Positions 1-5,392 of a DNA stretch of 5,724 bases are shown piece by piece. Source of the DNA: Candidatus Omnitrophota bacterium (GTDB lineage: Bacteria > Omnitrophota > 4484-213); assembly GCA_030639955.1 (NCBI GenBank), contig DAOWKH010000086.1, forward strand, positions 1 through 5,724. Direction: 5' to 3'. The notes below the pieces were generated by a model that did not search any database, had not been told where the DNA came from, and saw nothing but the letters and a program-made list of their open reading frames with translations. The position numbers were made by a program, and so were the translations under genes. Each line of letters begins with the position of its first letter. Positions within the stretch are counted from its first letter, which is position 1.

Positions 1-53
1 ATTAATTAAATGCCCGTCCTCCGCAGTAGCCTGCTACGGAGGATGGAAAAATT
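1..53. repeat. 53-base hairpin repeat, copy A (inverted relative to copy B at 1954-2006)
   Basis: Positions 1-53 are the exact reverse complement of 1954-2006; the match breaks at position 54. It may extend left of the window. The core is itself a hairpin: CCGTCCTCCG (14-23) pairs with CGGAGGATGG (37-46) with one G-T wobble, followed by a CAG bulge (24-26) and an inner TAGC/GCTA pairing (27-30 with 33-36). AT-rich ends flank the GC-rich core. On the minus strand, the direction of the genes, no run of T follows the stem, so it does not look like an intrinsic terminator. It looks like a dispersed MITE- or REP-like element; that class is inferred from structure only. Confidence 0.85.
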
Positions 54-57
54 AACT

Positions 58-92
58 GAAAATTAGAAATTGTAAATTGGAAATTTTAAATT
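58..92. repeat. AT-rich heptamer array (NNAAATT x5)
   Basis: Five consecutive 7-base units are seen: GAAAATT, AGAAATT, GTAAATT, GGAAATT, TTAAATT. Only the first two bases vary. The array ends one base before the nadX stop codon. Bases 52-73 recur exactly at 5393-5414, and the same unit type recurs at 2030-2068 and 5421-5460. Confidence 0.8.
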
Positions 93-93
93 A

Positions 94-915
94 TCATGTT
101 CCCACCCTCACATACCCCAGAATATCCCTCAAAGTGGCGATTGCCGAAAGAACGGCTAAATAACTTGTTTTGGGATTATCGGGGGAAGGGAAATTGTCTG
201 TTTTAATAGCAAGTTCGCCAAATTCCCCTTTTAAAATAAGTTGATGACTGTTGGTTTTGAATTGGGGAGAAGTAATAATCTTCACGGTTATTTCCCGGTA
301 ATCAAGGGCTAAACTTAGTCCTGCGGCGACATTTATATTCTGGGGAAATGCCTTTTCCGCCTCCATGACATTGCCGCTAAAGATAATTCTCTCTTTTTTT
401 ATATCGGTTAAATCTATCTTATTTTCTAAAACATAAGGCGCGCCCTCTAAACCTTTGGGCGGCTTGCGGGTAATCAGGACTGCTGAAAAAATCCTGCCTA
501 AACCAGCGGCCTTTGCGGCATCAAAACCAGCCAGTGCCCCGGAAGGAATATACAGATGGCTCTTTTTCTGCTCGGCTAATTCTAAAATATCTTCTCTCCC
601 GAGCAGACCGCCACCGCTCATTATTAGAACATCCTTTCCTTTTTTCAAACACCTCTCAGCTACCTCGCCAGCTATCTCAGCCGAAGCCGCCTCAATTATT
701 AAATCGCTTTTTCGGATAACCTCGGTTACCCCACAGATAGAAACAGAAAGGGAAAATTCTTTACATAGCCGTCTTGGCTTTTGTTCATCCAAATCGCAAA
801 GGGCGACTAATTTTGCCTTCTTATCAAACTCTTGCCGGTAGGTCTCCGACTGGATGCTTTTCACTAATTGCGACCCGATTACTCCGCAACCGATGATACC
901 GATTCTTCTTTTCAT
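94..915 (-). CDS. nadX: L-aspartate dehydrogenase (NadX family)
   Basis: Predicted 273-residue cytosolic NAD(P)-dependent enzyme that oxidises L-aspartate to iminoaspartate, the substrate of quinolinate synthase NadA in de novo NAD synthesis. The N-terminal Rossmann motif GCGVIG is at residues 9-14. Family hallmarks follow: IPSGALAG (123-130), FPQNINVAA (190-198), a histidine in NSHQLILKGEFGE (H224) that matches the active-site His of the family, and NPKTSYLAVLSAIATLR (247-263). The ending VRVGT is typical, so the protein looks complete. It starts with ATG at 915. No Shine-Dalgarno sequence is visible, and an inverted repeat (923-967) begins 7 bases upstream of the start. It lies 152 bases downstream of panC; nadA and nadC are not in the window. 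Family assignment is strong; a related oxidoreductase role is a minor alternative. Confidence 0.9.
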   Translation of the reverse strand: MKRRIGIIGCGVIGSQLVKSIQSETYRQEFDKKAKLVALCDLDEQKPRRLCKEFSLSVSICGVTEVIRKSDLIIEAASAEIAGEVAERCLKKGKDVLIMSGGGLLGREDILELAEQKKSHLYIPSGALAGFDAAKAAGLGRIFSAVLITRKPPKGLEGAPYVLENKIDLTDIKKERIIFSGNVMEAEKAFPQNINVAAGLSLALDYREITVKIITSPQFKTNSHQLILKGEFGELAIKTDNFPSPDNPKTSYLAVLSAIATLRDILGYVRVGT

Positions 916-922
916 TCAATAA

Positions 923-967
923 GTTCACAACTTACGGAGTGCGAAGCACGAGGTAAGTTGTTTGAAC
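923..967. repeat. Inverted repeat 1 of the panC-nadX gap
   Basis: GTTCACAACTTAC (923-935) pairs with GTAAGTTGTTTGAAC (953-967), leaving a 2-base bulge. Inside is a second small palindrome, GTGC-GAA-GCAC (939-949). In a minus-strand transcript the hairpin would end 7 bases before the nadX start codon and would cover the place where a ribosome binding site should be. No T-run follows it, so it is unlikely to be a standard terminator. Confidence 0.8.
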
Positions 968-975
968 GCATTGAA

Positions 976-1028
976 CCCCCCACCACTTTTCTATTTTGGT
1001 TTAACTTCTCTAAAAAAGTGGTGGGGGG
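976..1028. repeat. Inverted repeat 2 of the panC-nadX gap (perfect 15-bp arms)
   Basis: CCCCCCACCACTTTT (976-990) is exactly complementary to 1014-1028, with a 23-base spacer. TTGAA just outside the left arm (971-975) and TTCAA outside the right arm (1033-1037) extend the symmetry after a 4-base insertion on the right. The six-G/C arm ends and long perfect stem are typical of small non-coding mobile or REP-like elements. No coding sequence and no T-run beyond the stem are seen. Confidence 0.85.
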
Positions 1029-1043
1029 TAAATTCAACTATGC

Positions 1044-1074
1044 AATTTAGCTTCGGCTTTCACCTCGCTAAATT
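1044..1074. repeat. Inverted repeat 3, overlapping the panC stop codon
   Basis: AATTTAGC (1044-1051) pairs with GCTAAATT (1067-1074) around a 15-base loop. The TAG stop codon of panC (1068-1070) lies within the right arm, so the element reaches into the last codons of the gene. It may work as an mRNA 3'-end structure or may simply be another repeat insertion; the sequence does not distinguish these. Confidence 0.65.
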
Positions 1075-1922
1075 CCAGTTTCATTTATTATCATATTATC
1101 AATCAACCGTGCCTTGCCAATCCATACTGCCAGGGCAACTAAAATCTTCTCGCTCATCAAACGAACATCTTCTAAACTCTCTGGGTTCACAATAGAAACA
1201 TAATCTATCTTTGCGCTCGGAATCTTTTTAATCATTTTCTTTATCTGAGCAATAACCTTTACCGAACTCCTTTCGCCCTTTTTGAGCATCTCTTTTGCCA
1301 ATTGCAAGGACTGAAATAAAATTGACGCCTCTTTCCTTTGCTGTTTATTTAAATATTTATTGCGCGAGCTCATCGCCAGACCATCTTTTTCCCGCACTAT
1401 GGGTAGAACCTTAATCTTCACCGGGATATTTAAATCCCTAACCATCCTTTTTATAATCACTACCTGCTGAAAATCCTTCTGACCAAAATAGGCGATATCC
1501 GGCTGAACAATATTGAATAGTTTACTTACAATCGTAGCTACTCCTTGAAAACACCCTTGGCGAAACGTTCCACATAGTTTATCCTCCAATCCCTTCACGC
1601 GAACATAACTGCAATAATCAGGGGGATAAATCTCCTTTACCCGCGGAATGAACAAAAAATCTACCTTTGCTTTCTGGCAAATTCTTTTATCAGCGGCAAA
1701 ATTGCGGGGATATTTCTTAAAATCCTCCCGCGGCCCAAATTGGGTAGGATTAACAAAGATGCTGATAACTACGCTCTCGCAATCCCTCCTTGCCCTGTTT
1801 ATCAAACTCAGATGTCCCTGATGCAACGCTCCCATTGTGGGGATAAAACCAATAATCTTCTTTTCTCCTTTTACTTTTCGGACACAATTTCGCATTGTCC
1901 TGATATTTCTGATTACTAACAT
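1068..1922 (-). CDS. panC: Pantothenate synthetase (pantoate--beta-alanine ligase)
   Basis: Cytosolic enzyme that joins pantoate and beta-alanine through a pantoyl-adenylate to make pantothenate for CoA. With the ATG at 1922 the protein has 284 residues, normal for PanC, and begins MLVIRNIRTMR like its relatives. An in-frame TTG five codons upstream (1937) is less likely. Nucleotidyltransferase motifs are complete: PTMGALHQGH (28-37), FVNPTQF (56-62), YFGQKDFQQ (145-153), MSSRNKYL (184-191), and GKARLIDNM near the end. The usual histidine of the RPGHF-type motif is cysteine here (RQGCF, about residue 124). No ribosome binding site is visible just before the ATG; heptamer repeats fill that space. 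It follows folK, a neighbour often seen near pan genes. Identity is secure. Confidence 0.96.
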   Translation of the reverse strand: MLVIRNIRTMRNCVRKVKGEKKIIGFIPTMGALHQGHLSLINRARRDCESVVISIFVNPTQFGPREDFKKYPRNFAADKRICQKAKVDFLFIPRVKEIYPPDYCSYVRVKGLEDKLCGTFRQGCFQGVATIVSKLFNIVQPDIAYFGQKDFQQVVIIKRMVRDLNIPVKIKVLPIVREKDGLAMSSRNKYLNKQQRKEASILFQSLQLAKEMLKKGERSSVKVIAQIKKMIKKIPSAKIDYVSIVNPESLEDVRLMSEKILVALAVWIGKARLIDNMIINETGI

Positions 1923-1927
1923 AATAA

Positions 1928-1943
1928 CAATTATCAATTATCA
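1928..1943. repeat. CAATTAT heptamer repeat upstream of panC
   Basis: Two full copies of CAATTAT plus CA. The same 16 bases occur at 5360-5375 upstream of dapL, in the same orientation. On the panC side the array reaches to within 5 bases of the ATG start, where a Shine-Dalgarno sequence would normally be. Confidence 0.7.
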
Positions 1944-1953
1944 ATTTTCATTA

Positions 1954-2006
1954 AATTTTTCCATCCTCCGTAGCAGGCTACTGCGGAGGACGGGCATTTA
2001 ATTAAT
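1954..2006. repeat. 53-base hairpin repeat, copy B (inverted relative to copy A at 1-53)
   Basis: Exact reverse complement of 1-53, with the same imperfect hairpin of about 10 bp plus an inner 4-bp helix. It sits between folK and panC. On the minus strand its right stem supplies GGAGG (complement of 1965-1969), which lies 13 bases before a five-codon reading frame (ATG at 1951, stop at 1936-1934). As with copy A, no T-run follows the stem in the direction of the genes. Confidence 0.87.
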
Positions 2007-2029
2007 TTCCAATTGAAAATTAAAGACTT

Positions 2030-2068
2030 GGAAATTGATTGGAAATTAGAAATTGAAAATTGAAAATT
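2030..2068. repeat. AT-rich heptamer array between folK and panC
   Basis: GGAAATT, a 4-base GATT interruption, then GGAAATT, AGAAATT, GAAAATT, GAAAATT in tandem. Positions 2030-2069 match 5421-5460 at 37 of 40 bases in the same orientation, so the two loci share a common source or a common repeat-making process. It starts 13 bases after the folK stop codon. Confidence 0.8.
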
Positions 2069-2081
2069 TTCTTAGGATTGG

Positions 2082-2501
2082 TTATATCATATTTGATATT
2101 TCCCCCAGTAGTTTTCTTACGAACTTTCTTTCTTGGATTTGCGGATGAGGAATTTTCAAATTCTCTTCGTCAATCTCCTTATTTCCATAAAGCAAAATAT
2201 CCAGGTCAATCACTCGTGGGCTAAAGCGTGGTGCCGGTATTCGTCCAATTTTCTTTTCAATCTTCTTGATGGCAGTCAATAAACTCTGGGGTGATAAACT
2301 TGTTTTTATCCTGACCACTGCATTCAAAAATTTCTCTTGCCCCTCTGTCCCTTGAGGCAGGACCGGCTCAGTCTCTATTATAGAAGAAATCTTTTCGAGC
2401 TTTATCTGTTTATTCTCCCTGAGGTGGTGTAGGGCTAATTCGATATTCTTTTCTCGCCTTCCTAAATTTGAGCCAATACCTAAGAAACAAGTCTCCAACA
2501 C
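2082..2501 (-). CDS. folK: HPPK, 6-hydroxymethyl-7,8-dihydropterin pyrophosphokinase
   Basis: Cytosolic enzyme that transfers pyrophosphate from ATP to 6-hydroxymethyl-7,8-dihydropterin in tetrahydrofolate synthesis. The 139-residue protein shows the family pattern: FLGIGSNLGRR (6-16), SSIIETEPV (39-47), FLNAVVRI (58-65), the signature PRFSPRVIDLDILLYG (91-106) with D99 and D101 as the expected magnesium ligands, and IPHPQIQERKFV (117-128). The start is GTG at 2501, chosen because a clear GGAG lies 6 bases upstream and the family's N-terminus begins there. It is about 20 residues shorter than typical HPPKs: after LLGEISNMI the usual C-terminal segment is absent and AT-rich repeats begin soon after the stop. 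All catalytic motifs are present, so activity is plausible. Confidence 0.93.
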   Translation of the reverse strand: MLETCFLGIGSNLGRREKNIELALHHLRENKQIKLEKISSIIETEPVLPQGTEGQEKFLNAVVRIKTSLSPQSLLTAIKKIEKKIGRIPAPRFSPRVIDLDILLYGNKEIDEENLKIPHPQIQERKFVRKLLGEISNMI

Positions 2502-2507
2502 ACCAAT

Positions 2508-2511
2508 CTCC
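2508..2511 (-). promoter_or_regulatory. Ribosome binding site of folK (GGAG)
   Basis: On the minus strand GGAG, 6 bases (ATTGGT) before the GTG at 2501, is the clearest Shine-Dalgarno sequence in the window and supports the GTG start. nadX, panC and dapL lack a comparable site. Confidence 0.7.
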
Positions 2512-2533
2512 GATTGACATTTGGCAGTGAGCA

Positions 2534-2589
2534 GCCGCTGAAGGCGAGCCTCGCTCGCCTCGATTCGGCGAAGCGGGCCAAAGGCGGGT
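2534..2589. repeat. GC-rich palindromic block between the secretin gene and folK
   Basis: AGGCGAGC (2542-2549) pairs perfectly with GCTCGCCT (2553-2560) around a 3-base loop. An outer CCGCT (2535-2539) can pair with AGCGG (2572-2576). GCGGG and GGCGGG follow (2573-2577, 2583-2588). The block is strikingly GC-rich in an otherwise AT-leaning gap. It looks like an inserted repeat element; on the minus strand no T-run follows the stems, so terminator function is doubtful. Confidence 0.75.
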
Positions 2590-2606
2590 AGGCAATTTTA
2601 TTTGCA

Positions 2607-2627
2607 AACTGCCTATTGTTAACTGCC
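2607..2627. repeat. AACTGCC short repeat, 14-base spacing
   Basis: AACTGCC occurs at 2607-2613 and 2621-2627, exactly two heptamers apart. An inverted partner, GGCAGT, lies at 2523-2528 on the other side of the GC-rich block, and TAGGCA/TGCCTA (2589-2594, 2610-2615) is a further inverted pair. This is weak but consistent with the 7-base periodicity of the other arrays. Confidence 0.4.
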
Positions 2628-2638
2628 TGCTGCTTATC

Positions 2639-4192
2639 TCATTTCACTCCCTTCATCCCCTTTTTTCCTTCTTTTACTAAAGCTTCGCCAGAGATAATGC
2701 GCGGAGTGAGAAAAACAACAGTCTCGGTTTTGTCTATTTCTTCGCTCTTGCTCCTGAAAAGGACACCTAATAAAGGTATGCTTCCCAAAAGAGGAACCCT
2801 TTTTTCGCTGATTGTCTTCTTATCCTTGATCAGCCCGGCAATAATTACACTTACCCCATCCTTAATCACTACCTTGGTTTTTGCTTCGGTAGTACCAATA
2901 ATCGGAATCTGATTTCCCTGGGCAGTGATCAAGGTTCTAATTACTGAACTAACCTCAGGCTTTATCTCCATTGTAATAAAACCATCAGGATGGACAATCG
3001 GGGTAACATACAATTTCACCCCTACATCTACATACTCTGTGGACTCAGCAGTAATGGTAGTGGCTTCGGACTGGCTGATTGCCTGGGTTACATAGGCCTC
3101 TTTTGTCTCTACTAATATCTTTGCCTCCTCGCCGCTTAAAACGGCGATGCGCGGGAAGGAGATAAGTTCGGTTTTGCCCACGGACTTAAGCAGATTGACA
3201 GTAACCGTATAATCATCAGTGGCTAAAGTACCTATGGATATTTTTTGATACGAAGAAAGGGAACTCGCAGGAAAAGAAGCAGTAAATCTCAAAGAGTGAT
3301 ATTTGGCCTGTGAAAGCAATCTATCCCATTCAATACCCATCTTGAAATCGTCGTCCAGAGTTACCTGGACAATCTTCGCTTCAATAAGCACCTGCCTGGG
3401 TGGGGTATCAAAGGCGGCGAGCATCTGCTCAACTTCTTCAATCTTGGTCGGCAGGTCGGTAACAATAAAGGTATTGGTTCTTTCGTCAACCTTGAGTTTG
3501 CCGATGTCTTTGGTTAATATCTTGCTTATCTCGTCTTTGATTTCCTTTATTTCAGCGTATGTTAATTTAAATTTCTGCTCGGTCAGCGGCCAGCCGAATC
3601 CGGGTTGGTCGAATTTCTCAATTATCTCCTCCATCTGAGTGAGCTTCTCCGGGGTGTCAATCAAAATTATTGCCCCTGTTTCTCTATCTATGATAACCTT
3701 GCCAATACTGCTCTTTATCTCCTTTAATATTGCCGATATATCCTGGGGAGAGGCATATTTTAATTGCAGAGTCTTGAGCTGCCTTCTCTCGCTAAAACTC
3801 TCACCGCGCAAAGTCTGGTATTCTGTTTCGGCCATTACATAAATCACTTCGTTTATCTCTTCAAAAGCCAGATTATTAAGAATCAATATTATCTCTAGGG
3901 CCTCTTCAACAGTTACGTCTTTCAAAAATAGGGTTACCTTGCCGCTAACCCCGGCTTTGGTAACAATATTCAGATTGCCTTTAGTAGCCAAAAACTTGAG
4001 CACCTCAGTTATCTTTGCGTCTCTTAAATCCAAGGAAACCTTTTTGGATAAACCCATCTCTTCGGTGTTCGGTGTTCGGTGTTCGGTGTTCGCTTCCTGA
4101 GCAAATAAAAATGAGGTCTGTAAAATAAAACTCAATATTATTCCGATAACTGATAACCGATAACCGATAACCGATTTTATCTTAGGTTCCAT
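2639..4192 (-). CDS. Secretin-family outer-membrane protein (PilQ/GspD superfamily)
   Basis: 517-residue secretin subunit, expected to form a multimeric outer-membrane channel for a type IV pilus, type II secretion or related system. A signal peptide covers about residues 1-31 (K4, K6, R12, then hydrophobic VIGIILSFILQTSFLFA, likely cleaved before QEA). An STN-like domain follows (about 52-118: VSLDLRDAKITEVLKFLA), then two short secretin N-type modules (about 138-198 and 205-265), VLIEAKIVQV (268-277), and the secretin core with VPLLGSIPLLGVLFRS (466-481) and ETVVFLTPRII (490-500). Its ATG lies inside the end of dapL (11-base overlap), suggesting translational coupling. Residues 7-17 and 34-44 are encoded by heptamer arrays. 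No pilMNOP or gsp partners are in view, so PilQ, GspD or MshL type cannot be decided. Confidence 0.92.
   Translation of the reverse strand: MEPKIKSVIGYRLSVIGIILSFILQTSFLFAQEANTEHRTPNTEEMGLSKKVSLDLRDAKITEVLKFLATKGNLNIVTKAGVSGKVTLFLKDVTVEEALEIILILNNLAFEEINEVIYVMAETEYQTLRGESFSERRQLKTLQLKYASPQDISAILKEIKSSIGKVIIDRETGAIILIDTPEKLTQMEEIIEKFDQPGFGWPLTEQKFKLTYAEIKEIKDEISKILTKDIGKLKVDERTNTFIVTDLPTKIEEVEQMLAAFDTPPRQVLIEAKIVQVTLDDDFKMGIEWDRLLSQAKYHSLRFTASFPASSLSSYQKISIGTLATDDYTVTVNLLKSVGKTELISFPRIAVLSGEEAKILVETKEAYVTQAISQSEATTITAESTEYVDVGVKLYVTPIVHPDGFITMEIKPEVSSVIRTLITAQGNQIPIIGTTEAKTKVVIKDGVSVIIAGLIKDKKTISEKRVPLLGSIPLLGVLFRSKSEEIDKTETVVFLTPRIISGEALVKEGKKGMKGVK
4061..4092. repeat. TTCGGTG heptamer array inside the secretin gene
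   Basis: Four perfect TTCGGTG units plus TTCG. On the coding strand it encodes ANTEHRTPNTE, residues 34-44, the linker between signal peptide and STN domain. A change by one or two units would shift the frame; a change by three would add or remove seven residues. Confidence 0.92.
4143..4175. repeat. CCGATAA heptamer array inside the secretin signal peptide
   Basis: Units CCGATAA, CTGATAA, CCGATAA, CCGATAA plus CCGAT, with one mismatch. On the coding strand it encodes SVIGYRLSVIG (residues 7-17), the positive region and start of the hydrophobic core of the signal peptide. It lies 7 bases from the end of dapL (stop 4182-4184). Confidence 0.92.
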
Positions 4193-5342
4193 TCCTCATC
4201 CCTACTACCCGATTAATCGCTTCTTTAATTTTCTCCTCGGATACTGTCAAGGCAATTCTAAAATAACCCTCTCCGGAGCTACCAAAGCCGACGCCGGGGC
4301 TAACAATGATATTCTTTTCTTTTAAAAGCGTTTGCGAAAATTCTAAAGAGGAGCTAAACCCTGACGGTAAATGCACCCAGAGATAAAAAGTTGCTTTTGG
4401 CTCTTGAACATTCCAACTTAATTTTCTTAAACCTTCAACCAAAATATTTTTTCTCCGCTCATATATTTTCTGAGGTTCAACCTCCTTAAGAGCAACAATT
4501 CCTGCCCTCTGGATAGCCAAAAAAATCCCCGAATCAATATTTGATTTAATTTTCGCTAAAGCATCAATAATCTTCTCCTGCCCGCAAACCCAACCTATCC
4601 GCCAGCCGGTCATATTATAGGTCTTGGACAAAGAGTGAAATTCCACGCCCACATCCCTTGCCCCCTTTGTCTCCAAAAAACTCTTCGGCCGATAGCCGTT
4701 AAAGGCAATTTCAGAATAAGCATTATCATAACAAACAACAATATTATACTTTTTAGCAAAATTAACTATCTCTTCTAAAAACTCTTCCGGCGCAACTGCT
4801 GCGGTAGGATTGTTGGGATAGTTTAAAAAAAGAAGTTTTGCTTTTCGGGCAATCCCTCTTTTTATTTTATTTAACTCAGGAAGAAAATTATTTTCTTTTA
4901 AAAGGGGGAGCGGATAAGGAATGCCACCGGCTAAGATTGTCCCGCTGCGATAGACAGGATAAGCCGGGTCAGGCAGTAATACCAAATCTCGCGGGTTTAT
5001 AAAAGCCAGAGGCAGATGGGCAATCCCTTCTTTAGAGCCGATAAGGGGGAGGATTTCTGTGTCGGGATTTAGAGAGAGATTAAATCTTCTTTCATACCAA
5101 TTGCTGATTGCTTGACGAAATTCGGGTAAACCTTTATTAGAAGGATAATGTTGATTTCCCTTTTTGCCTGCCTGGCGAGAAAGTTCTTGGACAATGGATT
5201 GGGGAGTGGGCAGGTCCGGGTCGCCAACCCCTAAGTCAATAACATCCCTCCCTTCCCTGATTGCCTCTGCTTTTAAGCGGTCAAGCTCAATGAAGAGATA
5301 GGGAGGAAGGTTCTCCAAACGGTGAGAGAAGTTTAGATACAT
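4182..5342 (-). CDS. dapL: LL-diaminopimelate aminotransferase
   Basis: PLP-dependent fold type I aminotransferase, 386 residues, close to the usual DapL length. It converts tetrahydrodipicolinate directly to LL-diaminopimelate with glutamate as amino donor, bypassing the succinylase and acetylase steps, and so serves lysine and peptidoglycan synthesis. DapL-like stretches include LPPYLFIELDRLKAEAI (12-28), DLGVGDPDLPTP (36-47), HYPSNKGLPEFR (65-76), IGSKEGIAHLPLAF (101-114), LNYPNNPT (173-180) and EFHSLSKTYNMTGWRIG (234-250). K240 is the expected PLP lysine, D206 and Y209 lie in CYDNAYSEI, and R362 (YFRIAL) is the likely carboxylate-binding arginine. It starts with ATG at 5342, with no clear Shine-Dalgarno sequence; AT-rich repeats lie upstream. 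Other class I aminotransferases (such as AlaC) are less likely given the detailed DapL match. Confidence 0.92.
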   Translation of the reverse strand: MYLNFSHRLENLPPYLFIELDRLKAEAIREGRDVIDLGVGDPDLPTPQSIVQELSRQAGKKGNQHYPSNKGLPEFRQAISNWYERRFNLSLNPDTEILPLIGSKEGIAHLPLAFINPRDLVLLPDPAYPVYRSGTILAGGIPYPLPLLKENNFLPELNKIKRGIARKAKLLFLNYPNNPTAAVAPEEFLEEIVNFAKKYNIVVCYDNAYSEIAFNGYRPKSFLETKGARDVGVEFHSLSKTYNMTGWRIGWVCGQEKIIDALAKIKSNIDSGIFLAIQRAGIVALKEVEPQKIYERRKNILVEGLRKLSWNVQEPKATFYLWVHLPSGFSSSLEFSQTLLKEKNIIVSPGVGFGSSGEGYFRIALTVSEEKIKEAINRVVGMRNGT

Positions 5343-5359
5343 ATCTCAAGATAAATTTT

Positions 5360-5375
5360 CAATTATCAATTATCA
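5360..5375. repeat. CAATTAT heptamer repeat upstream of dapL
   Basis: Identical to 1928-1943: two CAATTAT units plus CA. It is 17 bases from the dapL start codon. An AATTTTCAA motif lies on each side (5354-5362 and 5380-5388), giving the gap a layered repeat structure. Confidence 0.7.
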
Positions 5376-5392
5376 TTGAATTTTCAATTCTT

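Noticed and set aside
14..46. Intrinsic terminator at the hairpin repeat after nadX
   Set aside because: The stem is good, but in the minus-strand direction it is followed by CATTTAATT rather than a T-run, and the same element sits upstream of panC in the opposite orientation.
455..841. Plus-strand open frames over nadX (also 513-719), 2616-2912, 3303-3638 and 3639-3842
   Set aside because: They lie antisense to well-identified genes, their translations show no family features, and they are explained as shadows of the minus-strand coding frames.
976..1028. Intrinsic terminator after panC
   Set aside because: The perfect stem ends in GGGGGG followed by TTCAATGC on the minus strand, with no T-run; a 23-base loop is also large for a terminator.
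868..1195. Plus-strand open frames across the panC-nadX gap
   Set aside because: They read through the inverted repeats and into panC antisense; no recognisable protein sequence or ribosome binding site.
1923..1937. TTG start five codons upstream for PanC
   Set aside because: The ATG at 1922 gives the standard family N-terminus and length; the extra residues would come from heptamer repeat sequence.
4055..4057. Internal ATG (Met46) as the true secretin start, leaving the heptamer arrays outside the gene
   Set aside because: That start would remove the signal peptide needed by an outer-membrane secretin, and the frame from 4192 encodes a convincing one.
4061..4175. CRISPR array
   Set aside because: The units are 7 bases, contiguous and without spacers, so they are simple tandem arrays.
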